Positions 17,235 to 27,588 are shown, numbered from the stretch's first letter. The stretch: 40,968 nt of DNA from Oscillospiraceae bacterium (GCA_902794115.1 CADBGD010000003.1:1-40968), one strand, 5' to 3'. Numbers and translations: made by a program. The notes: generated by a model from the letters alone, not told the origin.

Positions 17235-17543
17235 TTATTCTTTTGTCTGTGTTTTCTCAGACTGTTTCTGGTAAAGCGCGGACAACTTCATAATCATGAT
17301 CAAAGATACGATATAAACGAGCAGGCAGGCAACATCCGCCAGAATAAAAAACAGGAGCGGTTTCCCTTTTCGGGCCAGGGCAATGATCATAACAAAGAGC
17401 GCCGCCGAGGAAAAGATCAGTCCGGAGATAAAAAGGAACTTTGACGTGACCGGATCTTTCTTCTTCATACTGACCGGAACAGTAAATGCACAGAGCAAAG
17501 AGACTACGAGCATTACGATCGGAAGGATCATTCCTACATTCAT
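17235..17543 (-). CDS. Small three-helix membrane protein of unknown function
   Basis: A 102-residue hydrophobic protein with three predicted helices (about 4-23, 35-58 and 63-88), a short KKKDPVT loop and a charged Gln/Lys/Thr tail. No known family is recognised. The ATG overlaps the coaE stop by four bases, and the gene ends 12 bases before the ABC exporter, so it is expressed in the operon and could be a partner of the exporter; this is only suggested by position. The reading frame has coding character consistent with its neighbours and a tight fit between two certain genes. Confidence 0.8.
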   Translation of the reverse strand: MNVGMILPIVMLVVSLLCAFTVPVSMKKKDPVTSKFLFISGLIFSSAALFVMIIALARKGKPLLFFILADVACLLVYIVSLIMIMKLSALYQKQSEKTQTKE

Positions 17544-18148
17544 ATCCGTATCCCTCTTTCATTCAATTCAGATTTTACGGCTTTATCGATCTGGGCATAC
17601 AGTTCTTCCAGCGTACCGTCGTTGACCAGTATCACATCGCCGAGTTCTTCATATTCTTCCCGGGTCATCTGCATAGCCATGCGTTTTTTCGCATCATCCC
17701 GGTCCATGCCTCTGCCTTCCAGTCTTTCGAGGCGGACCGGATCGCTGGCACTGACCACCCAGATCTGGTTGCATACATCCACAAATCCGTGACGGACCGG
17801 GATCGGCACATCCAGAACGATCAGTTTTACTTTCTTCTCTGCTGCCTTGGCAATCTCTTCTCCGATCGTAGATAACACGTAGCGGTGAATGATTGAAGAA
17901 AGCTTATCCAGTTTGTTTTTCTCGGAAAATACCAGGGAAGCCACGTAGCTTCGATTTAAGGCACCCTTTGAAGTAATGGCACGGGAGCCGAGAAGTTCGG
18001 CGATCTCCGGAAGCGCCACACCTCCGACATCCGTTACCTGTCTGGAGATCTCATCTGCATCCAGGACTTGAACGCCTCTGTCCCGGAAATATCCGGAAAC
18101 AGTGCTTTTGCCGCTGCCAATACCACCTGTCACACCTAAAACAAACAT
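17540..18148 (-). CDS. coaE: Dephospho-CoA kinase
   Basis: Last step of coenzyme A synthesis: phosphorylation of dephospho-CoA at the 3'-hydroxyl. The 202-residue protein has P-loop GVTGGIGSGKST at 5-16, the DADEISRQV segment that holds the catalytic aspartate, LIVLDVPIP (family consensus DVPLL) and the lid arginine region RLERLEGRGMDRDDAKKRM. Length and motifs are normal. It lies 20 bases after polA, the common polA-coaE order in Firmicutes and Clostridia, and overlaps the following small gene by four bases. No own promoter is seen, so it is read from the operon. Confidence 0.97.
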   Translation of the reverse strand: MFVLGVTGGIGSGKSTVSGYFRDRGVQVLDADEISRQVTDVGGVALPEIAELLGSRAITSKGALNRSYVASLVFSEKNKLDKLSSIIHRYVLSTIGEEIAKAAEKKVKLIVLDVPIPVRHGFVDVCNQIWVVSASDPVRLERLEGRGMDRDDAKKRMAMQMTREEYEELGDVILVNDGTLEELYAQIDKAVKSELNERGIRI

Positions 18149-18168
18149 TATTCCGTCCTCTTTATTCC

Positions 18169-20937
18169 TTAGTGAGCCTCTGCCCAGGTTTTGCCGATCC
18201 GGGCTTCCGCCAGAAGCGGCACATCCAGGGAGATCACATTCTCCATCGCCTCGGAAAGCACTTTCGCCGCTTCCTCCGCGATATCCTCTCTGGCTTCTAC
18301 GATCAATTCATCGTGTACCTGTAATATCAATGCCGCATCCAGGCCCTTTTCCTTCAGCGCCTGCGCTGCCCGGTTCATGGCCAGTTTAATGATATCCGCC
18401 GCCGTGCCTTGGATCGGCGTATTCATTGCGGCCCGCTCACCGAAGCTGCGGATATTATAGTTGGCCGATGTCAGTTCTTTTAAAATGCGTCTTCTTCCAA
18501 ACAGCGTCGACACATACCCTTTTTCTTTTCCTTCTGTCTTAAAGCCTTCCAGGCAGGGTTTGATCGTCGGGAACTGCCGGTAATACTCTTCGATATATCT
18601 TCTTGCTTCGTATACGCTGATCCCCAGATCCTGGGAAAGACCGTAGTCGCTGATGCCATATACGATACTGAAGTTGACACGCTTTGCCGCGGCACGCATG
18701 CCGGTATCGATCACCTCCGGCGGACAGCCGAAAATACCGCATGCTGTCTTTGTATGAATATCTGCACCGCTTCGGAATGCTTCGATCATTTCCTCATCAT
18801 GGGAGATCGCGGCCAGAAGCCGAAGTTCGATCTGGGAATAGTCCGCATCGATCAGAACATATCCCTCTTTGGCCACAAAGGTCTCCCGGATCAGAGAACC
18901 GAGATCCGTACGGATCGGGATATTCTGAAGGTTCGGATCAGACGAGGAAAGCCGTCCGGTATTCGTCATAGCCTGACTGAATGTCGTATGTACGCGCCCG
19001 TCTTTTTCGGAAATGCTCTTTCTCAAACCCATAACAAAGGTGGAGTCCAGTTTCTGGATCTGTCTGTACTCCAGGATCTTATTCACGATCGGGTGCTTAT
19101 CCCGGATCTTTTCCAGTTCCTCGGAATTGGTGGAATATCCGCCGCTTGGAAGTTTCTTTCCGGAAGGAAGCCCCAGCGTATCGAAAAGCACTCGTCCCAG
19201 CTGCTTGGGAGAAAGGATCGTGAATTCTTCGCCGGCCAGATCATAGATCTCCTGCTCCAGCACTTTCACTTTCTCATCGAATTCCTTATGCAGGGCATCG
19301 ATCCTGGACACATCGACCAGTACGCCTCTTCTTTCCATTCTGTCCAGTTCCATGACCAGTGGCATTTCGATCTCGTAGATCAGTTTCTGGATCCCCTGCT
19401 TTTCAATTTCGGCTTTCTGGTAGAAAGACACCAGCCGCACAAGAAGAAGCCGGTAGGCAAAATCCAGGAAATCCTCTTCTGTCACATCCTGGGAAGGAGC
19501 GGTACCGTCGATCAGGGCAAACAGATCCTGCTGACGGTTCTTTCCCGCCTTTTCATCTTTATTTTCTTCATATCCGGAAAGCACCGGGAAAGGCCGGCGG
19601 GTCGAATGCTCCACCAGCATTTCAAATGAAGGCGACGCCCCTTCGATATAGTTCAGTACAAATGCGCCGATCTCCACATCAAAGACGTGATCGAAAGGAA
19701 GAGATTCCGGTAAGATCTTGCTTCGGTTCTTAATGCTATAGCAGACCGGTGCCAGGTCTTTTTCCTGACCGATCTTCTTCTCTTTTAAAATCGAGAAGAT
19801 GTCTTCGATATCTTTCTCGTCTGTCCAGACATACACCTTCTGGGCTTCGACTGTAATTCCCAATGCATTTTTCGGCTCCGAAGTCAGATCCAGCGCCAGT
19901 GCATTTTCCGTAGAAACAGATTGAAGGATCTTCTCTAAAGACGACTTCACTTCCGGATTCAACAGGATCTCCGGCTTCTCTCCGCTAAGTTTCGGATAGG
20001 ACTTCTCTTCTTCGGTCTCTTCCACCACCGGTGCTTCGGATTTCGCCGCCGAATCATCGATCTTCCATTTCTTCATCTGGCTACGGAAACCGTACTTGTA
20101 AAAGCAGGCCGCCGCTTTTCCCATGTCCATAGGCGTGACGGAAAGATCTGAAAGCGAAACGGAAAGTTCGGCATCCGTGACGATCCTGGAAAGCATCAGG
20201 GACATATAGGCATTGTCTTTATCGGAAAGAAGCTTCTCCCTAAGTTTCGGGGTCAGTTCCTCCACATGCTCATAGATACCGTCCAGCGTCTTATATTTCC
20301 GGACCAGGTCCATGGCACCTTTTTCACCGATTCCTTTTACGCCGGGAATATTATCGGAACTGTCGCCCATCAAGGCTTTTGCCGTGACAAAATCACTTGT
20401 GGGGATTCCGTAGCGCTCCTGAAACAGCGCTTCATCGTAATAGTCCGTGCTGCTTCCGTCTTTTTTCGTTACCGGCATTACAACCTTGGTCTTGTCGTCG
20501 ATCAGCTGGAAATCATCCTTATCGCCGCTGAGAATGAAGACTTCGAAATCTTCTTTTACGGCCATGGTCTTTAACGTGCCGATCAGGTCGTCCGCCTCCA
20601 GACCTTCCTGCTCATAACGGGGAAAGCCCATGGCATCCAGTACTTCCTTCAGGACCGGCATCTGGGCGGCCAGATCCTCCGGCATGCCCTTTCTCGTTCC
20701 TTTATAGCCGTCGTAGGCCTTATGGCGGAATGTCGGCGCCTTCAGGTCGAAAAGCGTGCAGGTATGGGTCGGATGGATCTCCTCCATATACTTGGAAAGT
20801 GTATTCAGATAGATATTCACCGCGCCGGTTGGCGTCCCGTCCGGTGCCGTCAGGTTATTCCTGCCTGCCGTGGCATAGTAGGACCGGTTGATAATGCTGT
20901 TCCCATCTACGAGCAGTAAACGCTTGGTTTCGGACAT
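18169..20937 (-). CDS. polA: DNA polymerase I
   Basis: Repair and Okazaki-fragment polymerase, 922 residues. The N-terminal 5' nuclease domain (1 to about 290) has LLLVDGNSIINRSYYA and GLEADDLIGTL. The middle domain corresponds to the 3'-5' exonuclease but its first motif reads ALDLTSEP, with Thr where the essential Glu of DxE normally sits, so proofreading is probably lost, as in many Firmicutes. The polymerase domain has motif A DADYSQIELR, motif B RAAAKRVNFSIVYGIS and motif C LQVHDELIVE. The ATG at 20937 has AGGAG upstream. It sits between the giant activase and coaE on one transcript. Confidence 0.98.
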   Translation of the reverse strand: MSETKRLLLVDGNSIINRSYYATAGRNNLTAPDGTPTGAVNIYLNTLSKYMEEIHPTHTCTLFDLKAPTFRHKAYDGYKGTRKGMPEDLAAQMPVLKEVLDAMGFPRYEQEGLEADDLIGTLKTMAVKEDFEVFILSGDKDDFQLIDDKTKVVMPVTKKDGSSTDYYDEALFQERYGIPTSDFVTAKALMGDSSDNIPGVKGIGEKGAMDLVRKYKTLDGIYEHVEELTPKLREKLLSDKDNAYMSLMLSRIVTDAELSVSLSDLSVTPMDMGKAAACFYKYGFRSQMKKWKIDDSAAKSEAPVVEETEEEKSYPKLSGEKPEILLNPEVKSSLEKILQSVSTENALALDLTSEPKNALGITVEAQKVYVWTDEKDIEDIFSILKEKKIGQEKDLAPVCYSIKNRSKILPESLPFDHVFDVEIGAFVLNYIEGASPSFEMLVEHSTRRPFPVLSGYEENKDEKAGKNRQQDLFALIDGTAPSQDVTEEDFLDFAYRLLLVRLVSFYQKAEIEKQGIQKLIYEIEMPLVMELDRMERRGVLVDVSRIDALHKEFDEKVKVLEQEIYDLAGEEFTILSPKQLGRVLFDTLGLPSGKKLPSGGYSTNSEELEKIRDKHPIVNKILEYRQIQKLDSTFVMGLRKSISEKDGRVHTTFSQAMTNTGRLSSSDPNLQNIPIRTDLGSLIRETFVAKEGYVLIDADYSQIELRLLAAISHDEEMIEAFRSGADIHTKTACGIFGCPPEVIDTGMRAAAKRVNFSIVYGISDYGLSQDLGISVYEARRYIEEYYRQFPTIKPCLEGFKTEGKEKGYVSTLFGRRRILKELTSANYNIRSFGERAAMNTPIQGTAADIIKLAMNRAAQALKEKGLDAALILQVHDELIVEAREDIAEEAAKVLSEAMENVISLDVPLLAEARIGKTWAEAH

Positions 20938-20963
20938 ATCGTATCTCCTGCCTATTCTTTCAC

Positions 20964-23900
20964 TTATTCTTTGGCTTTATCCTGACTCTTCTGCTGTTCC
21001 CGGTAATGGGCGGTGCTGACCATAAGCTTGATACGGTTCAGCTGGTTCGCCTCACTGGCGCCCGGGTCGTAGTCGATCGGGATGATATTGGATTCCGGAT
21101 ACTGGCGGCGGAGCTCTTTGATCATGCCCTTACCGGTAACGTGGTTCGGCAGGCACGCAAAAGGCTGCGCACAGATAATGTTCGGCACACCGCTCTCGAT
21201 CAGCTCGATCATCTCAGCTGTAAGGAACCATCCCTCACCGTTATTATTTCCGCAGGAAAGAACGCTTTCCGCTTTATGGGCCATATGCCGGATGCTCACC
21301 GGAAGCTGGAACTTACCGGTCTCAGCCAGTTTCTTCACGATATGGCTGCGGTAAGACTGCAAAAGATCGATTCCGCGGTTACTGAGCCATGCCGACTTCT
21401 TGCTTCTTCCCAGATGCTCTGCGGCCCATACCGGACCCATGGTGCAATAAAGGAAGAAATCCAGAAGACCCGGAACGACGGCTTCACAGCCTTCCTGCTC
21501 GACCACGTCCACCGCATGGTTGTTGGCATCCGGCTGGAACTTTACCAGGATCTCGCCTACCAGACCGACACGCGGCTTTCTCGGGATATCCTTCATCGGG
21601 AATTTGTCGAAAGTATCGATCGTCGCATCGATCATGCGGCGGTAGGAAGAAGGACGGCCGATCTTACTGCAGTGCAGTTCTTTAAGAAGGGCTTCCACTT
21701 CTTTCTGTTCTTCCTCGGTCAGCGGCGCATTCTTACATGCCTCCGCCATGATGTACTCTGTAGTAATGTCTTCGAACTTTTCCTTCGGGTTAAAGAAAAG
21801 CTTGGCACAGCGGTTCCAGAACTGATAAAGGGCATTGGCGGAACCCTTCACCTTCTCGTAAGGACGCACGCGCAAAAGCAGTGTCTGCAAAAGGTCACCA
21901 TAGCAGACCGCCCGGAGCGCGCTGTTAATGAAAGGCAGCGTCGGCTTAAAGCCCGGGTTCTTTTCGAACTGCTGGACGGAAAGCGCGATAACGGGAATAT
22001 CCCCGTAACCTGCCTCACGCAGTGCTTTTCGCAGGAAAGCAACATAGTTTGTCGCACGGCATCCGCCACCGGTCTGGGTGATCAGTACTGTCGTATTGTC
22101 CCGGTCCACATCGCCTGACAGGATCGCATTGATCATCTGGCCCACGACGATAATGGTCGGGAAACATGCATCGTTATTAACAAAACGCAATCCGCACTCG
22201 ATATCCGCCTGGGTTGCTTCCTTCAGGACTTTCAGCTTATATCCATGGTTATGGAATACCGCTTCCACGAATTCGAACTGGATCGGCGCCATCTGCGGAG
22301 CCAGGATCGTATGTCTCTTCTTATGCTCTTCTGTGAAAGGCACACGCTTGATGGTATAGGACTTCTTCTCCCGCTTGGGCATGGTGCCTTCCGCACGTGC
22401 GGCTTCACGCTCATCCATGGCCACCTTCAGGGAACGCATACGGATACGGGCCGCACCCAGGTTACTGACTTCATCGATCTTCAGAAGCGTATAGAGTTTT
22501 CCTTTCGCTTCCAGGATCTCCTGTACCTGATCGGAGGTAACAGCATCCAGACCGCATCCGAAAGAGGTCAGCTGGACTAGTTCCAGATTATCGTTTGTGG
22601 CTACATAGGCAGCCGCTTCGTAAAGACGGGTGTGGTACATCCACTGGTCAATAACACGGATCGGACGCTCCAGTCTTCCCGGAACTGCCACGCTGTCTTC
22701 GCTTAATACCGCCAGGCCCAGTGAATTGATCATCTCCGGAATACCATGGTTGATCTCCGGATCCGTATGATAAGGACGTCCGGAAAGCACAATGCCTTTT
22801 CCACCGGTACGCTCCAGATCTTCAATGACCTCCTGGCCTTTTCTGCGGATATCCGCCTTATACTCGTCATATTCCTTGTTACCGGCTTCCACGGCTTTCG
22901 CCGCTTCCGCTTTCGTCACGCCATAATCGGAAAAAGCGATAGCGAGCTGCTCTGCCAGTGCATCATCATTATCCAGCGGCAGGAACGGATTCAGGTACTT
23001 AATGCCCTTATCCTGAATGTTCTCCAGGTTGTTTCTTATGACCTCCGGATAGGACGCAACGATCGGGCAGTTAAAGTGGTTTCCGGAATTCGGATTCTCA
23101 TGTTTCTCATAAGGAATATCCGGATAGAAAATGGTCTTGACGCCTTTCTCGATCAGGCTCTCAATATGGCCATGCACCAGCTTCGCCGGATAGCATACGC
23201 TCTCTGACGGAATGGAATCCATTCCCTTTTCAAAGAGTGCGTGATTCGACCGCGGGGAAAGCACTACCGAGAATCCAAGCTCCGTCAGGACCGTGAACCA
23301 GAAAGGATAGTTCTCATACATATTCAGCGCACGCGGAATGCCGATCTCGCCACGGGGAGCCTTATCTTTCGCCAGCGGCTTATACCGGAAAGTACGCATG
23401 TATTTATAGTTGATCAGGTTCGGAAGTGTCTCCTTCGCCTTTTCTTTTCCTTCTCCACGTTCGCAGCGGTTACCGGAAATGAACCGTTCTCCGTTGGAGA
23501 AAGTGGAGATCGTCAGTTTACAGTGGTTCGTGCAAAGCGGGCAGGTCGTCATTTCCGTTGTCATGTCGAAACGGTTCAGTTCTTCCATACCCAGAAGGCC
23601 GGAAACTTTCTGTCCCTTCGGGATCCGGTTCTTCGCAATAATGGCTGCGCCAAATGCACCCATCAGGCCGGCGACGTTCGGACGGATGACTTCACGTCCG
23701 GAGATCAGCTCAAAGCAGCGCAGGATCGCATCGTTCAGGAATGTACCGCCCTGCACAACGATCTTCTTACCCAGTTCCTGCGTATCACGGATCTTAATAA
23801 CTTTATACAGTGCATTTCGAACAACAGAATAAGAAAGGCCTGCAGAAATATCACCAACTGTGGCGCCTTCCTTCTGGGCCTGCTTCACCTTGGAATTCAT

Positions 23901-25352
23901 AAATACCGTGCATCGGGTGCCCAGGTCAACTGGATTCTTGGCAGACAGCGCTTCCAGTGAGAATGTATGGGCATCCATATTCAGGTTCTCGGCAAAGGTC
24001 TGGATAAAGGAGCCGCAGTCTGAAGAACAGGCTTCGTTGAGCATGATGGAGTCAATGACGCCGTTTCGGATCTTCATGCACTTCATGTCCTGACCGCCGA
24101 TGTCGATAATAAAGTCCACATCCGGGCAGAAATACTTAGCAGACTGGAAATGCGCCATGGTCTCGATCTCTCCGAGATCCACACCCAGCGCCGCACGGAT
24201 AATATTCTCGCCGTAACCGGTCACGCAGCTGTTGGCGATATAGGTCTCCGGCGGCATCTGCTCATAAAGCTGCTTGACGATATTGACAGCACTTTTTACC
24301 GGATTACCCTGGTTACTGGCATAGTAGGTATAGACCATCTGCCCTTCATCATTGATAAGAACCGCCTTGGTGGTAGTACTTCCAGCATCGATACCCAGGT
24401 AGCAGGGACCCTTCTGCTTCGCCAGCTGATACAGATCCAGCGTGGCTCGCTGATGACGCTCGTCGAAAAGTTCTTTTTCTCTGGCATCGGCAAAAAGCGG
24501 AGCAATACGCTTGATATCCGGCTCGAAACCTTCACGGGAAGCAAAGGACGAGATCAGGTCGGAAAGTTTTACCACCTTTCCTTTTGCACCTAAAGCAGCG
24601 CCCAGGGCTACGTAGATCTGGGCATTATCCGGCATCCAGAAGGACTTGACCTGTTCTTCCAGTGTGCGCTCAAAAGCTTTTCTCAGTTCCGAGTTAAAGA
24701 ACAGCGGACCGCCTAAGAAAGCGATATGTCCGCGGATCGGACGTCCGCAGGCAAGACCGGCAATGGTCTGGTTGACTACCGCCTGAAAGATAGAGGCCGC
24801 CAGGTCTTCTTTCGCCGCACCTTCGTTGATGAGCGGCTGCAGGTCACTCTTGGCAAATACACCGCAGCGGGAAGCAATGGTATAAAGTGTCGTATAGGAC
24901 TTGGCCAGTTCATTTAAGCCGTCTGCGTCCGTACGGAGCAGTGTGGCCATCTGGTCGATAAAGGCACCGGTACCGCCGGCGCAGGTGCCGTTCATTCTCT
25001 GTTCCGGAACCGGGTGCAGATAGGTGATCTTGGCATCTTCTCCGCCCAGCTCGATAATGACATCGGTCTCCGGGTGATACTTGGAGATCGCTACCGTTTC
25101 CGCAATTACTTCCTGCACAAAATCAAGGTCCAGCCATTTAGCGACCGAAAGTCCGCCGGATCCGGTGATCTGTACCCGCACCTGCAGATCCGGGTATTTC
25201 TGATTCACTTCTTCAAAAGCACCAAGAAGCTCACCGGCAATATCGGAATGGTGTCTTCTATATGCAGAATAAACGACCTTTTCTCCTTCGGTCAGTACGA
25301 TCTTAATGGTGGTCGAGCCGATATCCAGGCCCATGTTCAGTATCGATTCCAT
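20964..25352 (-). CDS. Giant 2-hydroxyacyl-CoA dehydratase activase-like protein (two BcrAD/BadFG ATPase domains plus DUF2229 and HgdB-like region)
   Basis: A 1462-residue protein. Two ASKHA ATPase domains (about 1-300 and 318-590) each start with a GSTT phosphate loop ([18 protein letters not shown]) and each carry cysteines where HgdC holds a [4Fe-4S] cluster: C124 and C163 in the first; C442, C446 and C481 (TRCTVF) in the second. The next region has C604, C607, C611 and C630 (CPLCTNHC), then a DUF2229-type domain and a C-terminal part with [11 protein letters not shown] like the dehydratase subunit family. HgdC-type activases inject an electron, driven by ATP, into dehydratases. No dehydratase subunits are adjacent and the real substrate of these large proteins is not established. 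The ATG at 25352 has AAGGA upstream; 19 bases separate it from the preceding gene. Confidence 0.93.
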   Translation of the reverse strand: MESILNMGLDIGSTTIKIVLTEGEKVVYSAYRRHHSDIAGELLGAFEEVNQKYPDLQVRVQITGSGGLSVAKWLDLDFVQEVIAETVAISKYHPETDVIIELGGEDAKITYLHPVPEQRMNGTCAGGTGAFIDQMATLLRTDADGLNELAKSYTTLYTIASRCGVFAKSDLQPLINEGAAKEDLAASIFQAVVNQTIAGLACGRPIRGHIAFLGGPLFFNSELRKAFERTLEEQVKSFWMPDNAQIYVALGAALGAKGKVVKLSDLISSFASREGFEPDIKRIAPLFADAREKELFDERHQRATLDLYQLAKQKGPCYLGIDAGSTTTKAVLINDEGQMVYTYYASNQGNPVKSAVNIVKQLYEQMPPETYIANSCVTGYGENIIRAALGVDLGEIETMAHFQSAKYFCPDVDFIIDIGGQDMKCMKIRNGVIDSIMLNEACSSDCGSFIQTFAENLNMDAHTFSLEALSAKNPVDLGTRCTVFMNSKVKQAQKEGATVGDISAGLSYSVVRNALYKVIKIRDTQELGKKIVVQGGTFLNDAILRCFELISGREVIRPNVAGLMGAFGAAIIAKNRIPKGQKVSGLLGMEELNRFDMTTEMTTCPLCTNHCKLTISTFSNGERFISGNRCERGEGKEKAKETLPNLINYKYMRTFRYKPLAKDKAPRGEIGIPRALNMYENYPFWFTVLTELGFSVVLSPRSNHALFEKGMDSIPSESVCYPAKLVHGHIESLIEKGVKTIFYPDIPYEKHENPNSGNHFNCPIVASYPEVIRNNLENIQDKGIKYLNPFLPLDNDDALAEQLAIAFSDYGVTKAEAAKAVEAGNKEYDEYKADIRRKGQEVIEDLERTGGKGIVLSGRPYHTDPEINHGIPEMINSLGLAVLSEDSVAVPGRLERPIRVIDQWMYHTRLYEAAAYVATNDNLELVQLTSFGCGLDAVTSDQVQEILEAKGKLYTLLKIDEVSNLGAARIRMRSLKVAMDEREAARAEGTMPKREKKSYTIKRVPFTEEHKKRHTILAPQMAPIQFEFVEAVFHNHGYKLKVLKEATQADIECGLRFVNNDACFPTIIVVGQMINAILSGDVDRDNTTVLITQTGGGCRATNYVAFLRKALREAGYGDIPVIALSVQQFEKNPGFKPTLPFINSALRAVCYGDLLQTLLLRVRPYEKVKGSANALYQFWNRCAKLFFNPKEKFEDITTEYIMAEACKNAPLTEEEQKEVEALLKELHCSKIGRPSSYRRMIDATIDTFDKFPMKDIPRKPRVGLVGEILVKFQPDANNHAVDVVEQEGCEAVVPGLLDFFLYCTMGPVWAAEHLGRSKKSAWLSNRGIDLLQSYRSHIVKKLAETGKFQLPVSIRHMAHKAESVLSCGNNNGEGWFLTAEMIELIESGVPNIICAQPFACLPNHVTGKGMIKELRRQYPESNIIPIDYDPGASEANQLNRIKLMVSTAHYREQQKSQDKAKE

Positions 25353-25371
25353 GAACGTTTCCTTCTCTTAC

Positions 25372-26172
25372 TTACGCTTTCTTTTTCCCTTTTCCTTCGG
25401 AAGTTTTCGCTGTATCTTCCGCGTTCGTCTTTTTCTTTCCTTTTGCGACGGCTTTTTCCGCCTTCTTTTCTACTTTTTCCGCACGGGCGGCTTCCCTTGC
25501 CTGCTTTCTCTTCAGCTGACGCTGCTTCTTCTTTTCTTCTTTCTGCTGGATCTCCGCGGATGTCTTCTTTAGTTCCTGAAGACGGGTCGCGGCCTGCTTA
25601 ATAAAGCGCTTTCTGAAGTCGTCATGCGCCGCCAGGCTCTTTCGGAATTCCGGTTCCAGACAAAGACACAAAAGCTCCTCCGGAATACCTAAATGCAGAT
25701 CAAACGGCTGGCCGAAAACATCTCTGGTCGTCATATGCAGGATCTCACAAGCCATGACCACGTTCTTTTCAAAGTCGGTAAATTCTCCCTTCAGACCCAG
25801 CTGCAGCATCAGTCCGCTGAAATTCACGTGTACATAAGGAAGATTCCGGGAAAAGATCAGGTGCAGCGCCAGAAGTTTCATATACGATTCCAACGTGATG
25901 AATTCCTGATCGCAGATCAGAGATACCGCGCCTTTCGGTGCAATAGTAGCAATGTCCGAATATTCGTTTTCAAAACCTTCCGACCAAAGATAATACAGTT
26001 CACGATAGACTGCATGCGCCAGATCCTCGTATTTATACGTCAGCGGCTTGGCAAGAATATCTCCGCCGATCTGGAATATGTATCGAAGATACTCTTCCTC
26101 CTGATGCGAAGAAACTCCGGCCCACTTAAAGTAGGCAGCAATATCCCTGGCGTTATACAGATAATTGACCAT
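25372..26172 (-). CDS. Unknown protein with lysine-rich C-terminal tail
   Basis: A 266-residue protein with no recognised family. Residues 1 to about 190 look globular and mostly helical, with aromatic-rich segments (YFKWAGVSSHQEEEYLRYIF, FQIGGDI). Residues from about 200 to the end are a Lys/Ala/Glu-rich highly charged tail with an overall strong positive charge and likely coiled coil near 195-235, which could bind nucleic acid or an acidic surface. No signal peptide or membrane helix. The ATG at 26172 has AGGAG six bases upstream and a TATAAT box with extended TGG before it, making it the first gene of the operon through polA, coaE and the ABC exporter. Function unknown. Confidence 0.82.
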   Translation of the reverse strand: MVNYLYNARDIAAYFKWAGVSSHQEEEYLRYIFQIGGDILAKPLTYKYEDLAHAVYRELYYLWSEGFENEYSDIATIAPKGAVSLICDQEFITLESYMKLLALHLIFSRNLPYVHVNFSGLMLQLGLKGEFTDFEKNVVMACEILHMTTRDVFGQPFDLHLGIPEELLCLCLEPEFRKSLAAHDDFRKRFIKQAATRLQELKKTSAEIQQKEEKKKQRQLKRKQAREAARAEKVEKKAEKAVAKGKKKTNAEDTAKTSEGKGKKKA

Positions 26173-26210
26173 AAAATCTCCTGGTTCAAAAGCATTCTCG
26201 TAGGGTAAAT

Positions 26211-26219
26211 ATTATACCA
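26211..26219 (-). promoter_or_regulatory. Extended -10 promoter of the activase-polA-coaE operon
   Basis: TGGTATAAT on the minus strand, 38 bases before the ATG at 26172; no good -35, which would lie in the end of the permease gene. The same TGGTATAAT stands before the gene at 40754. Confidence 0.6.
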
Positions 26220-26231
26220 CAAAAGAGGTGC

Positions 26232-27167
26232 TTAGTACGGATCACGTTTTGACGCAACAAGCAAGGTTGTACCCAGGAAAACTACGATATACATGACCAA
26301 AACACAAATAAATGTGACAAGTGACACCATAGAGTAGTCAGACGAAAAAAGAAAATCCGACTGAGCCGTAGTCACGGCAAAATACCGGAAGGGCCGGAAC
26401 CAGATAGAAAAGACCATAAAGATAACATCAAAGATCCCGGTGGAAAACAGTGCGGTAAGCGTAATGGCCAGGGCAACACCCCTACGGAGATAGGCGATCA
26501 TGAAGGCCAGCGAAACATAGACGAAAGAAATCAATGTGGTCAAAGCAAAATGCTTCAGCATCACCCTCAGATCACCGGTGTGAAAAGAGGAACAGAAAAG
26601 TCTGGTAAATCCAAGTGAAGCGCAGTAACAGACTACTTCCAGACCGATCACAACAAAAAACAAAGTAAGGATTTCACCGATAACAATAAACAGAGGATCC
26701 GCGTTTAAAGAATACCGGTTGACATGAAAGCGGCTTTTGAATTCTGAGCCGACAAACAGGGCCACTAAAAGCGCATACAGAAAATACAGCGTACCGGAGG
26801 GAAGTGTCATTCGAAGTACACCGTCATAGGTATTGGAGCTCTTAAGAGATTCATACGACTGGGAGAAAAGGACCGAGAAGATCTCATCCGGTTCCACTTC
26901 GTCCTCGACCGGTTCACCCTCCTGCATCTCGTCAATAGTGATCGCCTCTCCGTCATCAGGTATCCCTTCCACCGACTGTGCCGCCACTTCTGACGCACCA
27001 ATTTCCAGGCCGGAATAGAAACCGTCAATGAAGCCGATCGGATCGTCTACACAGAACATGATCTCCGCCGCAGCAATGATCGAATAAACAAGCAGAATGA
27101 TCATGATCACCAGAAAAGACCGGGACCGGAAAAGACGGTATAAATTTACTTTAAACTCTTTTATCAT
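26232..27167 (-). CDS. ABC-2 type transporter permease, orphan
   Basis: A 311-residue membrane protein. Helix one is at about 18-38, followed by an outside loop of about 75 residues that is unusually acidic (many Asp/Glu between about 60 and 100), then five more helices with the cytoplasmic segment GSEFKSRFHVNRYSLN, which fits the ABC-2 permease layout (helix, large loop, five helices). No ATPase gene is adjacent, so it must pair with one elsewhere. I start it at the ATG at 27167 and not at the GTG at 27185: a GGGGGT stretch lies ten bases before the ATG. A TATAAT box stands 26 bases before the ATG. The protein ends 16 bases before the promoter of the next operon. The substrate is unknown. 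Confidence 0.78.
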   Translation of the reverse strand: MIKEFKVNLYRLFRSRSFLVIMIILLVYSIIAAAEIMFCVDDPIGFIDGFYSGLEIGASEVAAQSVEGIPDDGEAITIDEMQEGEPVEDEVEPDEIFSVLFSQSYESLKSSNTYDGVLRMTLPSGTLYFLYALLVALFVGSEFKSRFHVNRYSLNADPLFIVIGEILTLFFVVIGLEVVCYCASLGFTRLFCSSFHTGDLRVMLKHFALTTLISFVYVSLAFMIAYLRRGVALAITLTALFSTGIFDVIFMVFSIWFRPFRYFAVTTAQSDFLFSSDYSMVSLVTFICVLVMYIVVFLGTTLLVASKRDPY

Positions 27168-27192
27168 GACGTAGCATACCCCCACGGATAAG

Positions 27193-27198
27193 ATTATA
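27193..27198 (-). promoter_or_regulatory. Candidate -10 box of the permease gene
   Basis: TATAAT on the minus strand, 25 bases before the ATG at 27167; the -35 region (TACATT at 17 bases) is poor. The upstream terminator at 27233-27264 makes an own promoter necessary. Confidence 0.5.
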
Positions 27199-27232
27199 GC
27201 CTTTCATCCATGAGAATGTACTAAGAAAGTGT

Positions 27233-27264
27233 AAAGAAAAAAGCTCCTGCCAAAAGGCAGGAGC
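27233..27264 (-). terminator. Rho-independent terminator after the 88-residue protein gene
   Basis: Perfect 9-bp stem GCTCCTGCC/GGCAGGAGC with a TTTT loop on the minus strand, followed by TTTTTTC. It is the second of two hairpins in a row after the gene. Confidence 0.92.
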
Positions 27265-27280
27265 CGTAATCATCATTTGA

Positions 27281-27310
27281 AAAAGCAAAGCGCTTGTTTC
27301 TTTGCTTTTT
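27281..27310. terminator. First hairpin after the 88-residue protein gene (possible weak terminator)
   Basis: Perfect 10-bp stem AAAAGCAAAG/CTTTGCTTTT with a 9-base loop and flanking A and T runs on both sides. AT-rich, so weaker than the hairpin at 27233-27264; it lies 12 bases from the stop codon. Confidence 0.55.
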
Positions 27311-27321
27311 GGGCGGAAGGA

Positions 27322-27588
27322 TCAGCCGATGTTCTCAACATCCTCTACTGTTCCGAAAAGATTCATTCTGAACAGCAGTGCTTCATCTTCCATGTTGGAG
27401 CAGTAGATCTTTGCACTTACGAGCTTACCACCCTCGATCAGCTTCATCAGACCAGTGATCTGGCTGAGCTTGCTCTTGAGATTGAACTTATCGCCTTCAT
27501 CGGTGATCAGCATGACATCGCCTGTGCAAGAATCCAGAGCCTGCATGAACTGGTGAACGTCTACGTTACTCATGTTAAAAGCTTTCAT
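27322..27588 (-). CDS. Conserved-looking small protein, 88 residues, unknown function
   Basis: The ATG at 27588 has a near-perfect AAAGGAGGT site seven bases upstream, so the longer frame to 27693 is not used. The protein is soluble, with mixed helices and strands, including VDVHQFMQALDSCTGDV, ITDEGDKFNLKSK and LVSAKIYC; an internal strand-rich half (about 25-88) suggests a small alpha/beta fold. No signal peptide, no membrane helix and no known domain are recognised. It is a single-gene unit with a consensus promoter, a hairpin leader, an upstream repeat array and tandem terminators, which is unusual investment for so small a gene and suggests high or regulated expression. Function not assigned. 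Confidence 0.85.
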   Translation of the reverse strand: MKAFNMSNVDVHQFMQALDSCTGDVMLITDEGDKFNLKSKLSQITGLMKLIEGGKLVSAKIYCSNMEDEALLFRMNLFGTVEDVENIG

